Shown in pieces: positions 25,792 to 34,222 of a DNA stretch of 64,000 nt. Both the position numbers and the translations under genes were made by a program. The stretch's first letter is position 1; each line of letters begins with the position of its first letter. Below the pieces are notes generated by a model, which had not been told where the DNA came from, did no database searches, and worked only from the letters and a program-made list of their open reading frames with translations. This stretch comes from Streptomyces griseoflavus (GTDB taxonomy: Bacteria > Actinomycetota > Actinomycetes > Streptomycetales > Streptomycetaceae): assembly GCF_014649995.1 (NCBI RefSeq), contig NZ_BMUC01000001.1:902177-966176 (forward strand), given 5' to 3'.

Positions 25792-25797
25792 TATGTT
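25792..25797 (+). promoter_or_regulatory. -10 box (TATGTT) of a leaderless promoter
   Basis: TATGTT ends 7 nt before the ATG at 25805. The ATG inside the box (25793) is therefore not taken as the start. Confidence 0.45.
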
Positions 25798-25804
25798 GAT
25801 CCCC

Positions 25805-26560
25805 ATGGCGACGACTCCGCTGCTGCCCGACTCCCGGACCGAGTCCGACGGTTCGGCCGTCGTGCGGGTGCTGAGCTACAACATCCGGTCGATGCGGGAC
25901 GACGTCCGGGCGCTCGCCCGGGTGATCGGTGCGTGTGCGCCCGATCTGGTGCTGCTTCAGGAGGCGCCGCGGTTCTTCCGGTGGCGGAAGAAGCTCGCCC
26001 GGCTGGCGTCGGAGTCCCACCTGGTGATGCTCTCCGGGGGTGCCACCGCCGCCGGGCCCGCGCTGCTGTGCTCGCTGCGGGCCACCGTCGAGCGGACCGA
26101 GGACGTGCTGCTGCCGCTCACCCCGGGGCAGCACCGGCGCGGGTTCGCCACCGCCGTCGTACGGTTCGGCGGGGCGCGGGTCGGGGTGCTGAGCTGTCAT
26201 CTGTCCCTGGACCGGAACGAGCGGTACGCGCAGGGCGGCATGCTGCTCGACCGGCTCGCCGGGATGGGTGTGCAGCACGTGGTGGCGGGCGGGGACCTGA
26301 ACGAGGGGCCGGACGGGCGCACCTTCCGGCGGCTCGGGGAGTCCCTGACCGACTGCTGGGCCGCCGCGCCCCGGGGCGGCGAGCACACCTGGGTCCGGAA
26401 CGAACCCCACCGGCGGATCGACGCCCTCTTCGTCAGCGAGGGCGTCGACGTGCTGGGGTGCGGGGTGCCGCACGGGCAGCCCGGGGTGAGCGAGCGGGAC
26501 CTGGCCGCGGCCACCGACCACCTTCCGGTGCTGGCCGCGCTCCGGGTCCCGGCCTCCTAG
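25805..26560 (+). CDS. endonuclease/exonuclease/phosphatase (EEP) family protein
   Basis: 251 aa. EEP motifs in order: VLSYNIRSMRDD (Asn), DLVLLQEAP (metal Glu), LSCHLSLDRNER (His), AGGDLNEGP (catalytic Asp-Asn) and TDHLPV (Asp-His near the C-terminus). It is a Mg2+-dependent phosphodiesterase; relatives act on DNA, sphingomyelin or phosphoinositides, so the substrate is open. There is no signal peptide. It converges with the next gene, 13 bp between stops. Confidence 0.88.
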   Translation: MATTPLLPDSRTESDGSAVVRVLSYNIRSMRDDVRALARVIGACAPDLVLLQEAPRFFRWRKKLARLASESHLVMLSGGATAAGPALLCSLRATVERTEDVLLPLTPGQHRRGFATAVVRFGGARVGVLSCHLSLDRNERYAQGGMLLDRLAGMGVQHVVAGGDLNEGPDGRTFRRLGESLTDCWAAAPRGGEHTWVRNEPHRRIDALFVSEGVDVLGCGVPHGQPGVSERDLAAATDHLPVLAALRVPAS

Positions 26561-26573
26561 CCGAAGCGGGCGG

Positions 26574-27164
26574 TCAGACCACCGCGCCGCGACCGGGGTC
26601 GTCCTCGTCGTCCTCGTCCGTGCGCATCCGCATCACCAGCGTGGCGAAGCCGCCGAGGAAGCCGCCGATGCACAGGGTGGTGAGCCACCAGGTCATCTCC
26701 CAGCCGAGGAGCACCGCGAGCAGCAGGAGCAGCGGACCGCCCAGCACACCGAGCCAGGCGAACCGGGAGGTCACGTCGGTCTCCGGCAGCGGTGGCGGCT
26801 CCGGCGGGACGAAGTGGCCCTCGTCGCTCTCGTCGAGGTCCTCCTCCGCGGGTTCGGCCACGCTGTAGTCGCGCGGGCCACCGCCGCCGACGCCGGGGGC
26901 GAAGGAGACGGAGCCGCCCAGCGGCTTGGCCGGCTTGTCCTCCGCCTTCCGGGGCGGCGCCTTGGTCCCGGCGCCGTCCTCGTCGTTGGTCTCCGCCTCC
27001 AGCAGCGCCAGATCCTCGACGGACTTGAACGGCTTGGCGCCCGGCGGGTCCGGCGGCTCCTCGCCGTAACCGGCGACGATCGCCTCCCACGCGGCGGTCT
27101 CGTCGAAGGGGACGCCCTTCTCCTCCGGCTCGCGGCCCTCACGGTCCGCGTCGTGTTCAGCCAC
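26574..27164 (-). CDS. membrane protein with disordered N-terminus, function unknown
   Basis: 196 aa from a GTG (VAEHDAD). The first ~130 residues are acidic, Pro-rich and probably disordered. Two membrane helices follow (about 138-155, WLGVLGGPLLLLLAVLLGW, and about 159-178, WLTTLCIGGFLGGFATLV), and the short tail is Asp/Glu-rich. Its GTG overlaps the end of the alpha/beta hydrolase gene by 8 bp, so they form an operon. No family function known to me. Confidence 0.78.
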   Translation of the reverse strand: MAEHDADREGREPEEKGVPFDETAAWEAIVAGYGEEPPDPPGAKPFKSVEDLALLEAETNDEDGAGTKAPPRKAEDKPAKPLGGSVSFAPGVGGGGPRDYSVAEPAEEDLDESDEGHFVPPEPPPLPETDVTSRFAWLGVLGGPLLLLLAVLLGWEMTWWLTTLCIGGFLGGFATLVMRMRTDEDDEDDPGRGAVV

Positions 27165-27954
27165 CTGTGGTCGTCCCTTCCTTGCCGAGACCGGGCTCCT
27201 GGACCGCGCCGGGCGCCAGTCGGCCGATGAACGCGGCGCTCTCCTCGAAGATCAGCTCCGCGTCATGGTCCAACGTCGCCACGTGGTAGCTCTGTTCCAG
27301 CAGGACCTCCGTCACGTCCGCCGAGGACACCCGGCCGAGGATCCGCGCCGAGTCCGCGGGCGGCACGACATGGTCCTGGGGGCTGCGCATCAGCAGCAGC
27401 GGCTGGGTGACCCCGGGCAGCTCGCCGTCGACGAGCCGGAAGAAGTTCCGCAGCGAGTGCGCCGCGTGCAGCGGCACCTTCTCGTACCCGAGCTCCCTGG
27501 TCAGCGGCTTGGCGATGTCGCTCGCGATGCCCTTCGTCGCCGGGACGAGGTGACGCAGCACCGGAAGGGCGTGCGCGGCCACCCCGTGCACCTTGTTCGC
27601 CGGGTTGACGACCATCACTCCGCCGACCGCGTCGCCGTGCCGCGCCGCCAGCCGCAGCGCGAGCGCGCCGCCCATCGACAGCCCGGCCACGAACACCCGC
27701 TCGGAACGGTCCCGCAGCAGCCGCAGCTCGCGGTCCACCTGGGCGTACCAGTCCTGCCAGCCGGTGACCCCGAGATCCTGCCAGCGGGTGCCGTGCCCGG
27801 GCAGCAGCGGCAGCGAGACGGTGAGGCCGCGCGCGGCGAGATACTCCGCCCAGGGGCGCAGCGACTGCGGCGAACCGGTGAAGCCGTGGCAGAGGAGAAC
27901 GGCGGTCTCCCCGCCCTCGTGGCGGAACGGCTCGGCGCCGGGCAGGAGCGACAC
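27157..27954 (-). CDS. alpha/beta hydrolase (Est30-type carboxylesterase / monoacylglycerol lipase)
   Basis: 265 aa from a GTG with AGGAGG about 6 nt upstream. Oxyanion region LLCHGFTGSP, nucleophile GLSMGG (Ser93), SPQDHVV (Asp194) and QSYHVATLDHD (His224) form the expected triad. The GTRW loop and size fit small carboxylesterases acting on short to medium acyl esters. The in-frame ORF continues upstream through a run of 8 bp repeats, but the RBS fixes the start here. Operon with the membrane protein downstream. Confidence 0.88.
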   Translation of the reverse strand: MSLLPGAEPFRHEGGETAVLLCHGFTGSPQSLRPWAEYLAARGLTVSLPLLPGHGTRWQDLGVTGWQDWYAQVDRELRLLRDRSERVFVAGLSMGGALALRLAARHGDAVGGVMVVNPANKVHGVAAHALPVLRHLVPATKGIASDIAKPLTRELGYEKVPLHAAHSLRNFFRLVDGELPGVTQPLLLMRSPQDHVVPPADSARILGRVSSADVTEVLLEQSYHVATLDHDAELIFEESAAFIGRLAPGAVQEPGLGKEGTTTGG

Positions 27955-27970
27955 CTGCGGCCTCCTGTTC

Positions 27971-28026
27971 GATGGGTCGATGAGTCGATGAGTCGATGAG
28001 TCGGTGGGTCGACGGATCGACGGGTC
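27971..28026. repeat. tandem array of a GATGAGTC-type octamer
   Basis: Seven contiguous 8 bp units: GATGGGTC, three identical GATGAGTC, GGTGGGTC, GACGGATC, GACGGGTC. The array starts about 6 bp upstream of the RBS of the esterase gene and lies between that gene and plsC. Confidence 0.85.
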
Positions 28027-28194
28027 GATCCGTGTCGGTGGGAAGCGCCGGCGCGTCACGACGGCCGGACACGGGCGGCACACGGATTGCAGGACCTTCA
28101 CCGTACGCGACCGCACTGACACCGACCAGGGCCGTCGGGCCCTTCGACGGCTCTCCGGGATATGGTCTGACCAACACGCACGGGAGGCACTCGG

Positions 28195-29013
28195 TTGTTG
28201 TACGGCACGATGAAGGTCGCCATCGGAGGGCCGCTGAAGCTCGCCTTCAGGCCCTGGGTGGAGGGCCTGGAGAACATCCCCGCCGAGGGCCCCGCCGTCC
28301 TGGCCAGCAATCACCTGTCGTTCTCGGACTCCTTCTTCCTCCCGGCCGTGCTCGACCGCAAGGTCACCTTCATCGCCAAGGCCGAGTACTTCACCACCCC
28401 GGGCGTGAAGGGCTGGATGACGGCCGCCTTCTTCAAGGGCGTGGGACAGCTCCCCGTGGACCGCTCCGGGGCGCGCGGTGCCGGTGAGGCCGCGATCAAG
28501 AGCGGCATAGAGGTGCTGGAGCGCGGTGAGCTGTTCGGGATCTACCCCGAGGGCACCCGCTCGCCCGACGGCCGCCTCTACCGCGGCAAGCCGGGCGGTC
28601 TCGCCCGCGTGGCGCTGGCCACCGGGGCGCCCGTGATCCCGGTCGCCATGATCGACACGGAGAAGATCCAGCCCCCCGGGCAGGTCATGCCCAAGCTGAT
28701 GCGGCCCGGCATCCGGATCGGCCGGCCCCTCGACTTCAGCCGCTACCAGGGCATGGAGCACGACCGGTTCGTCCTGCGCGCGGTGACCGACGAGGTCATG
28801 TACGAGATCATGAAGCTCTCCGGCCAGGAGTACGTCGACATGTACGCCACCGCCATGAAGCGGCAGCTCACGGAGGCGGCCAAGGCCGAGAAGGAAGCGG
28901 AGAAGGCGGCGAAGGCCGCCCTCGCCCGCGCCGAGAAGGAACAGGCCGAGAAGCTGAGGGCCGCGATGGAGCAGTCCGACCGGGAGCGGACCGAGAGAGG
29001 CTCCGGCCCCTGA
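28195..29013 (+). CDS. plsC: 1-acyl-sn-glycerol-3-phosphate acyltransferase
   Basis: 272 aa from a TTG with GGGAGG 7 nt upstream (ATG 28210 is an alternative). The acyltransferase core has NHLSFSD (H40-x4-D45), and YPEGTRSPDG is the glycerol-phosphate/acyl site. It acylates lysophosphatidic acid to phosphatidic acid at the membrane. The last ~45 residues are an unusual Lys/Glu/Ala-rich helix (EAEKAAKAALARAEKEQAEK), possibly for membrane or protein contact. A TATGGT box at 28161-28166 gives a short leader. It is followed after 17 bp by the sensor kinase gene. Confidence 0.92.
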   Translation: MLYGTMKVAIGGPLKLAFRPWVEGLENIPAEGPAVLASNHLSFSDSFFLPAVLDRKVTFIAKAEYFTTPGVKGWMTAAFFKGVGQLPVDRSGARGAGEAAIKSGIEVLERGELFGIYPEGTRSPDGRLYRGKPGGLARVALATGAPVIPVAMIDTEKIQPPGQVMPKLMRPGIRIGRPLDFSRYQGMEHDRFVLRAVTDEVMYEIMKLSGQEYVDMYATAMKRQLTEAAKAEKEAEKAAKAALARAEKEQAEKLRAAMEQSDRERTERGSGP

Positions 29014-29030
29014 GCGGGCCGGACGGGGGC

Positions 29031-30299
29031 ATGGGGGACATGGCCAAGCGCGAGACAGTCGTACGCATGTCGGTCGAGCAGCCGCTGTGGCGCGCCCTGG
29101 CCGGCTACCGGGTCCTCACCATGCTGTACGCGGTCGGGCTGTTCGCCGCCGCCCACGAGGAGTTCACCCGCCCCTGGCTCGCCGTCGGCTTCTTCGCCGT
29201 GCTCGCGGTGTGGACCCTCGCCACCCTGCCCAAGGTCGCGAGCGCCGCCGCCTGCACCAAGCGCTTCCTCGCCGCCGACCTGACCCTCGCGCTCACCGGC
29301 ATCCTGCTCACCCCCGTCGCCGACGCGGCCGAGCGCGTCCACGCGGGCGGCCCGACCCTGCCGTCGATCTGGACCGCGGGATCGGTCCTCGCCTTCGCCG
29401 TCAAGGGCGGCTGGCGCTGGGCGGCCCTCGCCTCCACCCTCGTCGCCGTCGCCAACCTGATCGAACGCGGCGGCCCCGCCCGCGACACCGTCCACAACGT
29501 GATCCTGGTCTGGGTCGCCTCCATCGCCATCGGCTACGTCGTCGAGGTGGCCCGCGCCTCCGAGCGCACCCTCGCCCGCGCCCTGGAGATCGAGGCGGCG
29601 ACCCGCGAACGCGAGCGGCTCGCGCGGGACATCCACGACAGCGTGCTCCAGGTGCTGGCGATGGTGCAGCGGCGCGGCGCCGTGATCGGCGGCGAGGCCG
29701 CGGAGCTCGGCCGGATGGCCGGCGAGCAGGAGGTGGCCCTGCGCACCCTGGTCTCCGGCGGCCTCGTCCCCGTCTCCCGTGTCTCGAAGGACACCGCCCG
29801 GGGCGCCGTCGTACGGGCCGTGGACCGGGACGAGGAGGCCGCCGCGGACGACGGCCCGGTCGACCTGCGCTCCCTGCTCGCCCCCTACGCCGGAGCCCTG
29901 GTCAGTCTCGCGGAGCCCGGAGCGCCGGTGCCGCTCGCGCCGGCCGCCGCCCGGGAGGTGGCCGCCGCCGTCGGAGCCGCCCTGGACAACGTGCGCAGGC
30001 ACGCCGGGGAGCGGGCGCGCGCGTGGATCCTCGTCGAGGACGAACCGGACGAGGTGATCGTCACCGTCCGCGACGAAGGACCCGGCATTCCCGAGGGACG
30101 GCTCGCCCAGGCCGAGGGGGAGGGACGCCTCGGCGTGGCCCTGTCCATCCGCGGCCGGCTGCGCGACCTCGGCGGCAGCGCCGAGCTGATCTCGGTACCG
30201 GGCCAGGGCACGGAGGTCGAACTGAAGGTGCCCAAGGACGCCGGGGAGAAGGGGACGAAGAACGTGGACGACCCGCGGGGGAAGGCGGAGCAGCGATGA
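29031..30299 (+). CDS. two-component sensor histidine kinase (HisKA_3 type)
   Basis: 422 aa. About five membrane helices (35-175), then the dimerisation box ARDIHDSVLQVLAMVQ with His202, and a HATPase_c domain with DNVRRHA (N box), DEGPGIPEG (G1) and GRLGVALSIRGR. This is the NarL/DesK-like class without an extracellular sensor domain, so it probably senses a membrane state. Stop overlaps the regulator start by ATGA. The transcript probably starts at plsC, which suggests a lipid or envelope signal (inference). Confidence 0.92.
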   Translation: MGDMAKRETVVRMSVEQPLWRALAGYRVLTMLYAVGLFAAAHEEFTRPWLAVGFFAVLAVWTLATLPKVASAAACTKRFLAADLTLALTGILLTPVADAAERVHAGGPTLPSIWTAGSVLAFAVKGGWRWAALASTLVAVANLIERGGPARDTVHNVILVWVASIAIGYVVEVARASERTLARALEIEAATRERERLARDIHDSVLQVLAMVQRRGAVIGGEAAELGRMAGEQEVALRTLVSGGLVPVSRVSKDTARGAVVRAVDRDEEAAADDGPVDLRSLLAPYAGALVSLAEPGAPVPLAPAAAREVAAAVGAALDNVRRHAGERARAWILVEDEPDEVIVTVRDEGPGIPEGRLAQAEGEGRLGVALSIRGRLRDLGGSAELISVPGQGTEVELKVPKDAGEKGTKNVDDPRGKAEQR

Positions 30300-30988
30300 C
30301 GAAGACCACCGGCGAGCCGGCCGGTCCGATCAGGGTCATGGTGGTCGACGACCACCCCATGTGGCGCGACGCCGTCGCCCGCGACCTGTCCGAGTCCGGA
30401 TTCGAGGTCGTCGCCACCGCCGGCGACGGCGACCAGGCGGTCCGCCGGGCCAAGGCCGCCACACCCGACGTCCTCGTCCTGGACCTGAACCTGCCCGGCA
30501 AGCCCGGCGTCCAGGTCTGCAAGGAGGTCGTCGCCGCGAACCCCGCCGTCCGCGTCCTGGTGCTGTCGGCCAGCGGCGAGCACGCCGACGTCCTGGAGGC
30601 GGTGAAGTCCGGCGCCACCGGCTACCTGCTGAAGTCGGCCTCCACCGGGGAACTCCAGGACGCCGTGCGCCGGACCGCCGCCGGCGACCCCGTGTTCACC
30701 CCGGGTCTGGCCGGACTCGTCCTCGGCGAGTACCGCCGCCTCGCCTCCGAACCGGCCGGCGCCGCGCCCGCCGACGGGGAGGGCAAGGCCCCCCGGCTGA
30801 CCGACCGGGAGACCGAGGTGCTGCGCCTGGTCGCCAAGGGCCTCAGCTACAAGCAGATCGCCGAACGGCTCGTCATCTCCCACCGCACCGTGCAGAACCA
30901 CGTGCAGAACACCCTCGGCAAGCTCCAGCTGCACAACCGCGTGGAGCTCGTCCGCTACGCCATCGAGCGCGGCCTCGACGACGAGTAG
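30296..30988 (+). CDS. two-component response regulator, NarL/LuxR family
   Basis: 230 aa. Receiver: DDHPMWRD (Asp18-Asp19), phospho-acceptor Asp63 in VLDLNLPG, Lys in GYLLKSA. Output: LuxR-type helix-turn-helix in the last 65 residues (LTDRETEVLRLVAKGLSYKQ). It is coupled to the kinase by ATGA and is its cognate partner. Targets unknown. Confidence 0.95.
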   Translation: MTKTTGEPAGPIRVMVVDDHPMWRDAVARDLSESGFEVVATAGDGDQAVRRAKAATPDVLVLDLNLPGKPGVQVCKEVVAANPAVRVLVLSASGEHADVLEAVKSGATGYLLKSASTGELQDAVRRTAAGDPVFTPGLAGLVLGEYRRLASEPAGAAPADGEGKAPRLTDRETEVLRLVAKGLSYKQIAERLVISHRTVQNHVQNTLGKLQLHNRVELVRYAIERGLDDE

Positions 30989-31094
30989 ACGGCCCCGCAC
31001 AGGTTCGTCCCCGCCCGTCCCCGCCCGGACGGGCGAGCGGCGCCCGTATATTCGCCGGTACGGCAACACCCCGCACGACATCCGGAGGGAACCC

Positions 31095-32090
31095 GTGGAG
31101 ATCCTGGCGTTCGGTGTGCAGGCGGACGAGAAGCCCCTGATCGAAAGGGCCTTCGAGGGCCACCACCCGGTGCGCGGACTGGACGTCTTCCTCAACGCGG
31201 ACACCGCCCCCATCGCGGCGGGCCACGAGATCATCTCCACCAGCGTCAACTGCGACCTCGGCGCCGAGGTGCTCTCCGACCTCGCGGCCGGCGGCACCCG
31301 GATGGTCGCCCAGCGCTCCACCGGCTTCAACAACGTCGACCTGGAGGTCGCCGAACGCCTCGGCCTCACGGTCGCCCGGGTCTCGTACTACTCGCCGTAC
31401 TCGGTCGCCGAGTTCGCCTGGACCCTCGCCATGGCCGTCAACCGCCGGGTCGTCCGCGCCTCCATCCGCACCCGCGACTTCGACTTCCGGCTCGACGGCC
31501 TGATGGGCCGCGACCTGCACGGCCGCACCGCCGGGATCCTCGGCACGGGGAAGATCGGCGAGGCGTTCGCCCGCATCGCCCACGGCTTCGGCATGCGGCT
31601 GCTCGGCTGGGACGTCGCCGAGAACCCCGCCTGCCGGGACCTCGGCATGACGTACGTCCCCAAGGAGCAGCTCCTCGCCGAGTCCGACCTGATCAGCCTG
31701 CACGTCCCGCTGCTCCCCGCGACCCAGCACCTCATCGACGCCGACGCCCTGAAGGCGATGCGGGACGACGTGATCCTGGTGAACTCCAGCCGTGGCGGTC
31801 TCATCGACACCGCGGCCCTCGTCGCCGAACTGCGCGCGGGCCGCTTCACCGGCGTCGGCCTCGACGTGTACGAGGCGGAGGCGGGACTGTTCTTCCTCGA
31901 CAAGTCCCTCGAGGCCGTCGACGACGACACCCTCGCCCGCCTCGTCACCTTCCCCAACGTGCTGATGACCTCCCACCAGGCGTACTACACCGAGGACGCC
32001 GTCGGACAGATCGTCGAGACCACCGTGGACAACGTCCTCGACTACACCGCGGGCCGCCGCTCCGAGAACGTGCTGGTGCCCCGCAGCTGA
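31095..32090 (+). CDS. D-isomer 2-hydroxyacid dehydrogenase (D-lactate dehydrogenase-like)
   Basis: 331 aa from a GTG with GGAGGGA 6 nt upstream. NAD-binding motif GILGTGKIGEAFARI, catalytic Arg in VNSSRGGLID, Glu in DVYEAEAGLFF and His in SHQAYYT. YEAEAGLFFLDKS is characteristic of fermentative D-lactate dehydrogenase (LdhA) rather than of phosphoglycerate dehydrogenase. It reduces pyruvate to D-lactate with NADH. The last 49 bp overlap the 3' end of trpE on the opposite strand. Confidence 0.88.
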   Translation: MEILAFGVQADEKPLIERAFEGHHPVRGLDVFLNADTAPIAAGHEIISTSVNCDLGAEVLSDLAAGGTRMVAQRSTGFNNVDLEVAERLGLTVARVSYYSPYSVAEFAWTLAMAVNRRVVRASIRTRDFDFRLDGLMGRDLHGRTAGILGTGKIGEAFARIAHGFGMRLLGWDVAENPACRDLGMTYVPKEQLLAESDLISLHVPLLPATQHLIDADALKAMRDDVILVNSSRGGLIDTAALVAELRAGRFTGVGLDVYEAEAGLFFLDKSLEAVDDDTLARLVTFPNVLMTSHQAYYTEDAVGQIVETTVDNVLDYTAGRRSENVLVPRS

Positions 32091-33946
32091 CCCATCAGCT
32101 CCCGCACCACCGTCGCGCCGTTCAGCGTCAGCACCGACTCGGGGTGGAACTGCAGCGACGCGAAGCCCGCGCCCCGCAGCGCGTGCACCTCACCGCCCGC
32201 CGTGCGGCTCACCTCGACGCCGTGCGCGGCCAGCTCCCGGGCGGTGTCGTCGTCGCAGTGCGCCACGAAGCTGTTGTAGAAGCCGACCGTCTCCGTCCGC
32301 CCGAACAGGTCGATCTCCGTCTGGGCCCCCTGGTAGGGGACGTCCTTGCGGACGATCTCCAGGCCCAGCTCGGCCGCGATCAGCTCGTGGCCGAGGCAGA
32401 CGCCGAGGACGCCGTGGCGGTTGTCCCGGACGACGTCGGCGGTCAGCGCGCGCAGGAAGCGCATCTTCGCGTCGGCCGAGTCGGACGGGTCGCCCGGACC
32501 GGGGCCCAGCACCACCGGGCCCTCGTGCGCCCGCACCGCCTCCCGCAGCCCCGGCTCGTCGTACCGGCGCACGGTCACCTCCAGACCGGTGGCGCGCAGC
32601 ACGTGGGCGAGCATCGCCGTGAAGGTGTCCTCGCCGTCGACGACCAGGGCGTGCCCGGAGAGTTCCGCCGACCGCTCCTGCATCCGCAGCCAGAACGGCG
32701 CCAGCCGGGACCGGCGCCCGTCCAGCGCCGCCCGCACCCGCGGATCGCCGGCCAGCCGCGGCCGTGCCGCCTCCTCGCGCGGACGTCCCGGACGCACCCC
32801 CAGGGCCGCCAGCACCCCGGCCGCCTTGGCGTGGGTCTCCGCCACCTCGCCCGCCGGGTCCGAGCCGCGCACCAGCGTGGCCCCGACCGGCACCCGAAGC
32901 CGCCCGGCCGCGTCGATGTCGGCGGTCCGGATGAGGATGGGGGAGTCCAGCGTCTGGGCGGCGACGGAACCCTCCGCCCCGCCGCTCCCCGGGTCCCGGC
33001 CGATCAGCGCCAGCGCCCCCGCGTAGTAGCGGCGTCCGCCGACCTCGTGCCGTTCGATCACCCGGCAGGCGTTCTGCACCGGCGACCCGGTGACGGTCGC
33101 CGCGAACATGGTCTGCCGCAGCACCTCGCGCACGTCCAGCGAGGACCGGCCGCGCAGCTCGTACTCGGTGTGCGCGAGGTGCGCCATCTCCTTCAGCCGG
33201 GGGCCGACCACCACCCCGCCCATGTCGCCGACGGTGCACATCATCTTGAGTTCCTCGTCGACGACCATCGACAGCTCCTCGATCTCCTTGCCGTCGGCGA
33301 GGAAGTCGAGCAGGTGCTCGGGGGTGGGCCCTTCGGCGGGGTAGCGGTAGGTGCCGCTGATCGGGTTCATCACGACCGTCCCGCCGGACGCCCTGACATG
33401 CACCTCCGGGCTGGCCCCGACCAGCGTCCGGTCCCCGGTGTGGACGACGAACGTCCAGTACGCGCCCCGCTCGCCCTCCAGGAGGCGCCGGAACAGTGCC
33501 AGCGCGTCGGACCGCCCGAACCCGGGGATCTCACCCTCGTACGTCCGGCGGATCACGAAGTTGGCGCCCTCGCCCCCTCCGATCTCCTCGTCGAGGACCC
33601 GGCCGACGATCCGCGCGTACTCCTCGTCGCCGACGTCGAAGCCGCCGCCCTCGACACGGACCTCATGGGCGGGGAGCCGGCGGAGGGCCTCGGCGAGGGG
33701 AATGTCGTGGCGCTCCTCGGGGGTCAGCACCAGCAGCGGCGTGCCGTCGTCGCGCACGTCGAAGCCGCGCTCGCGGATCTGCCGGAAGGGGACCAGCGCC
33801 AGGCCCTCGTCGGGGAGGTCGGCCAGGTGCTCGCGGGTGCTCACCGGGCCGATCAGCAGCTCGACCACCCCGTGGTCGTGACCGGGGGTGCGGCGGCGCA
33901 GCAGGGCGAAGGGGCGGTCGTCGTGGAGAAGCTGTGCCAGGTCCAT
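32042..33946 (-). CDS. trpE: anthranilate synthase, fused TrpE-TrpG
   Basis: 634 aa from the ATG (MDLAQLLHDDRPFALLRRR) preceded by GAGGA 9 nt upstream; the ORF extends 15 codons further but that lies in the attenuator-proximal leader. Residues about 1-420 are the chorismate-using component I (NPISGTYRYP, TGSPVQNACRVIERHE). From about 440 on is a class I glutaminase with GVCLGHE (Cys517) and LQFHPES. The fused form makes anthranilate from chorismate and glutamine. Expression should depend on the trpL attenuator. Its 3' end overlaps the convergent dehydrogenase gene by 49 bp. Confidence 0.93.
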   Translation of the reverse strand: MDLAQLLHDDRPFALLRRRTPGHDHGVVELLIGPVSTREHLADLPDEGLALVPFRQIRERGFDVRDDGTPLLVLTPEERHDIPLAEALRRLPAHEVRVEGGGFDVGDEEYARIVGRVLDEEIGGGEGANFVIRRTYEGEIPGFGRSDALALFRRLLEGERGAYWTFVVHTGDRTLVGASPEVHVRASGGTVVMNPISGTYRYPAEGPTPEHLLDFLADGKEIEELSMVVDEELKMMCTVGDMGGVVVGPRLKEMAHLAHTEYELRGRSSLDVREVLRQTMFAATVTGSPVQNACRVIERHEVGGRRYYAGALALIGRDPGSGGAEGSVAAQTLDSPILIRTADIDAAGRLRVPVGATLVRGSDPAGEVAETHAKAAGVLAALGVRPGRPREEAARPRLAGDPRVRAALDGRRSRLAPFWLRMQERSAELSGHALVVDGEDTFTAMLAHVLRATGLEVTVRRYDEPGLREAVRAHEGPVVLGPGPGDPSDSADAKMRFLRALTADVVRDNRHGVLGVCLGHELIAAELGLEIVRKDVPYQGAQTEIDLFGRTETVGFYNSFVAHCDDDTARELAAHGVEVSRTAGGEVHALRGAGFASLQFHPESVLTLNGATVVRELMGQLRGTSTFSERRPAV

Positions 33947-34020
33947 GGGGGACGTTCCTCGTTTCGTCTCGGTCATGAGCGGAACCGTCATGAGCGTCGG
34001 AGGAACGACCCGGAAAACAC

Positions 34021-34047
34021 CGAAGGCCGCCCCTCGGGCGGCCTTCG
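34021..34047 (-). terminator. trp attenuator hairpin
   Basis: A 12 bp perfect inverted repeat (34021-34032 with 34036-34047, loop 3 nt) lies between trpL and trpE. On the minus strand it is followed by GGTGTTTTCC, a fair U-tract. It forms about 22 nt after the trpL stop codon, the position of a classical attenuator. Confidence 0.85.
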
Positions 34048-34069
34048 CGCAGTCTGTGCGTACGCGCAG

Positions 34070-34126
34070 TCAGTGGGCCGCCGGGAGAGCGGTCCACCAC
34101 CAGTTACGGGTCGAGTGCGCGAACAT
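34070..34126 (-). CDS. trpL: trp operon leader peptide
   Basis: 18 codons plus stop encode MFAHSTRNWWWTALPAAH, with three consecutive Trp codons. Ribosome stalling at these codons when charged tRNA-Trp is scarce should prevent the terminator hairpin at 34021-34047 from forming and let trpE be transcribed. A TAGGGT box on the same strand (34139-34134) ends 7 nt before the ATG, so the leader mRNA itself is probably leaderless. Similar trp leaders are known from Streptomyces. Confidence 0.9.
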   Translation of the reverse strand: MFAHSTRNWWWTALPAAH

Positions 34127-34187
34127 GGCCCCGACCCTAGCGCATTCCCGGGCCGTGCGGCCCCTGTCTCATTTGCTGGGCGTCAGG

Positions 34188-34215
34188 CTGGACGACCGAT
34201 CCGACCCCGTAATGT
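34188..34215 (+). promoter_or_regulatory. aroH promoter, leaderless
   Basis: TAATGT (34210-34215) ends 7 nt before the GTG at 34223; CTGGAC (34188-34193) with a 16 bp spacer is a weak -35. It diverges from the trpL promoter about 70 bp away. Confidence 0.5.
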
Positions 34216-34222
34216 GGGTTCC

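Noticed and set aside
32144-34222. Long plus-strand ORF running through the trpE region into aroH
   Set aside because: It is the antisense frame of trpE joined by chance to the aroH frame; its product up to 34222 has no family features and the aroH start is set by the GTG and -10 box.
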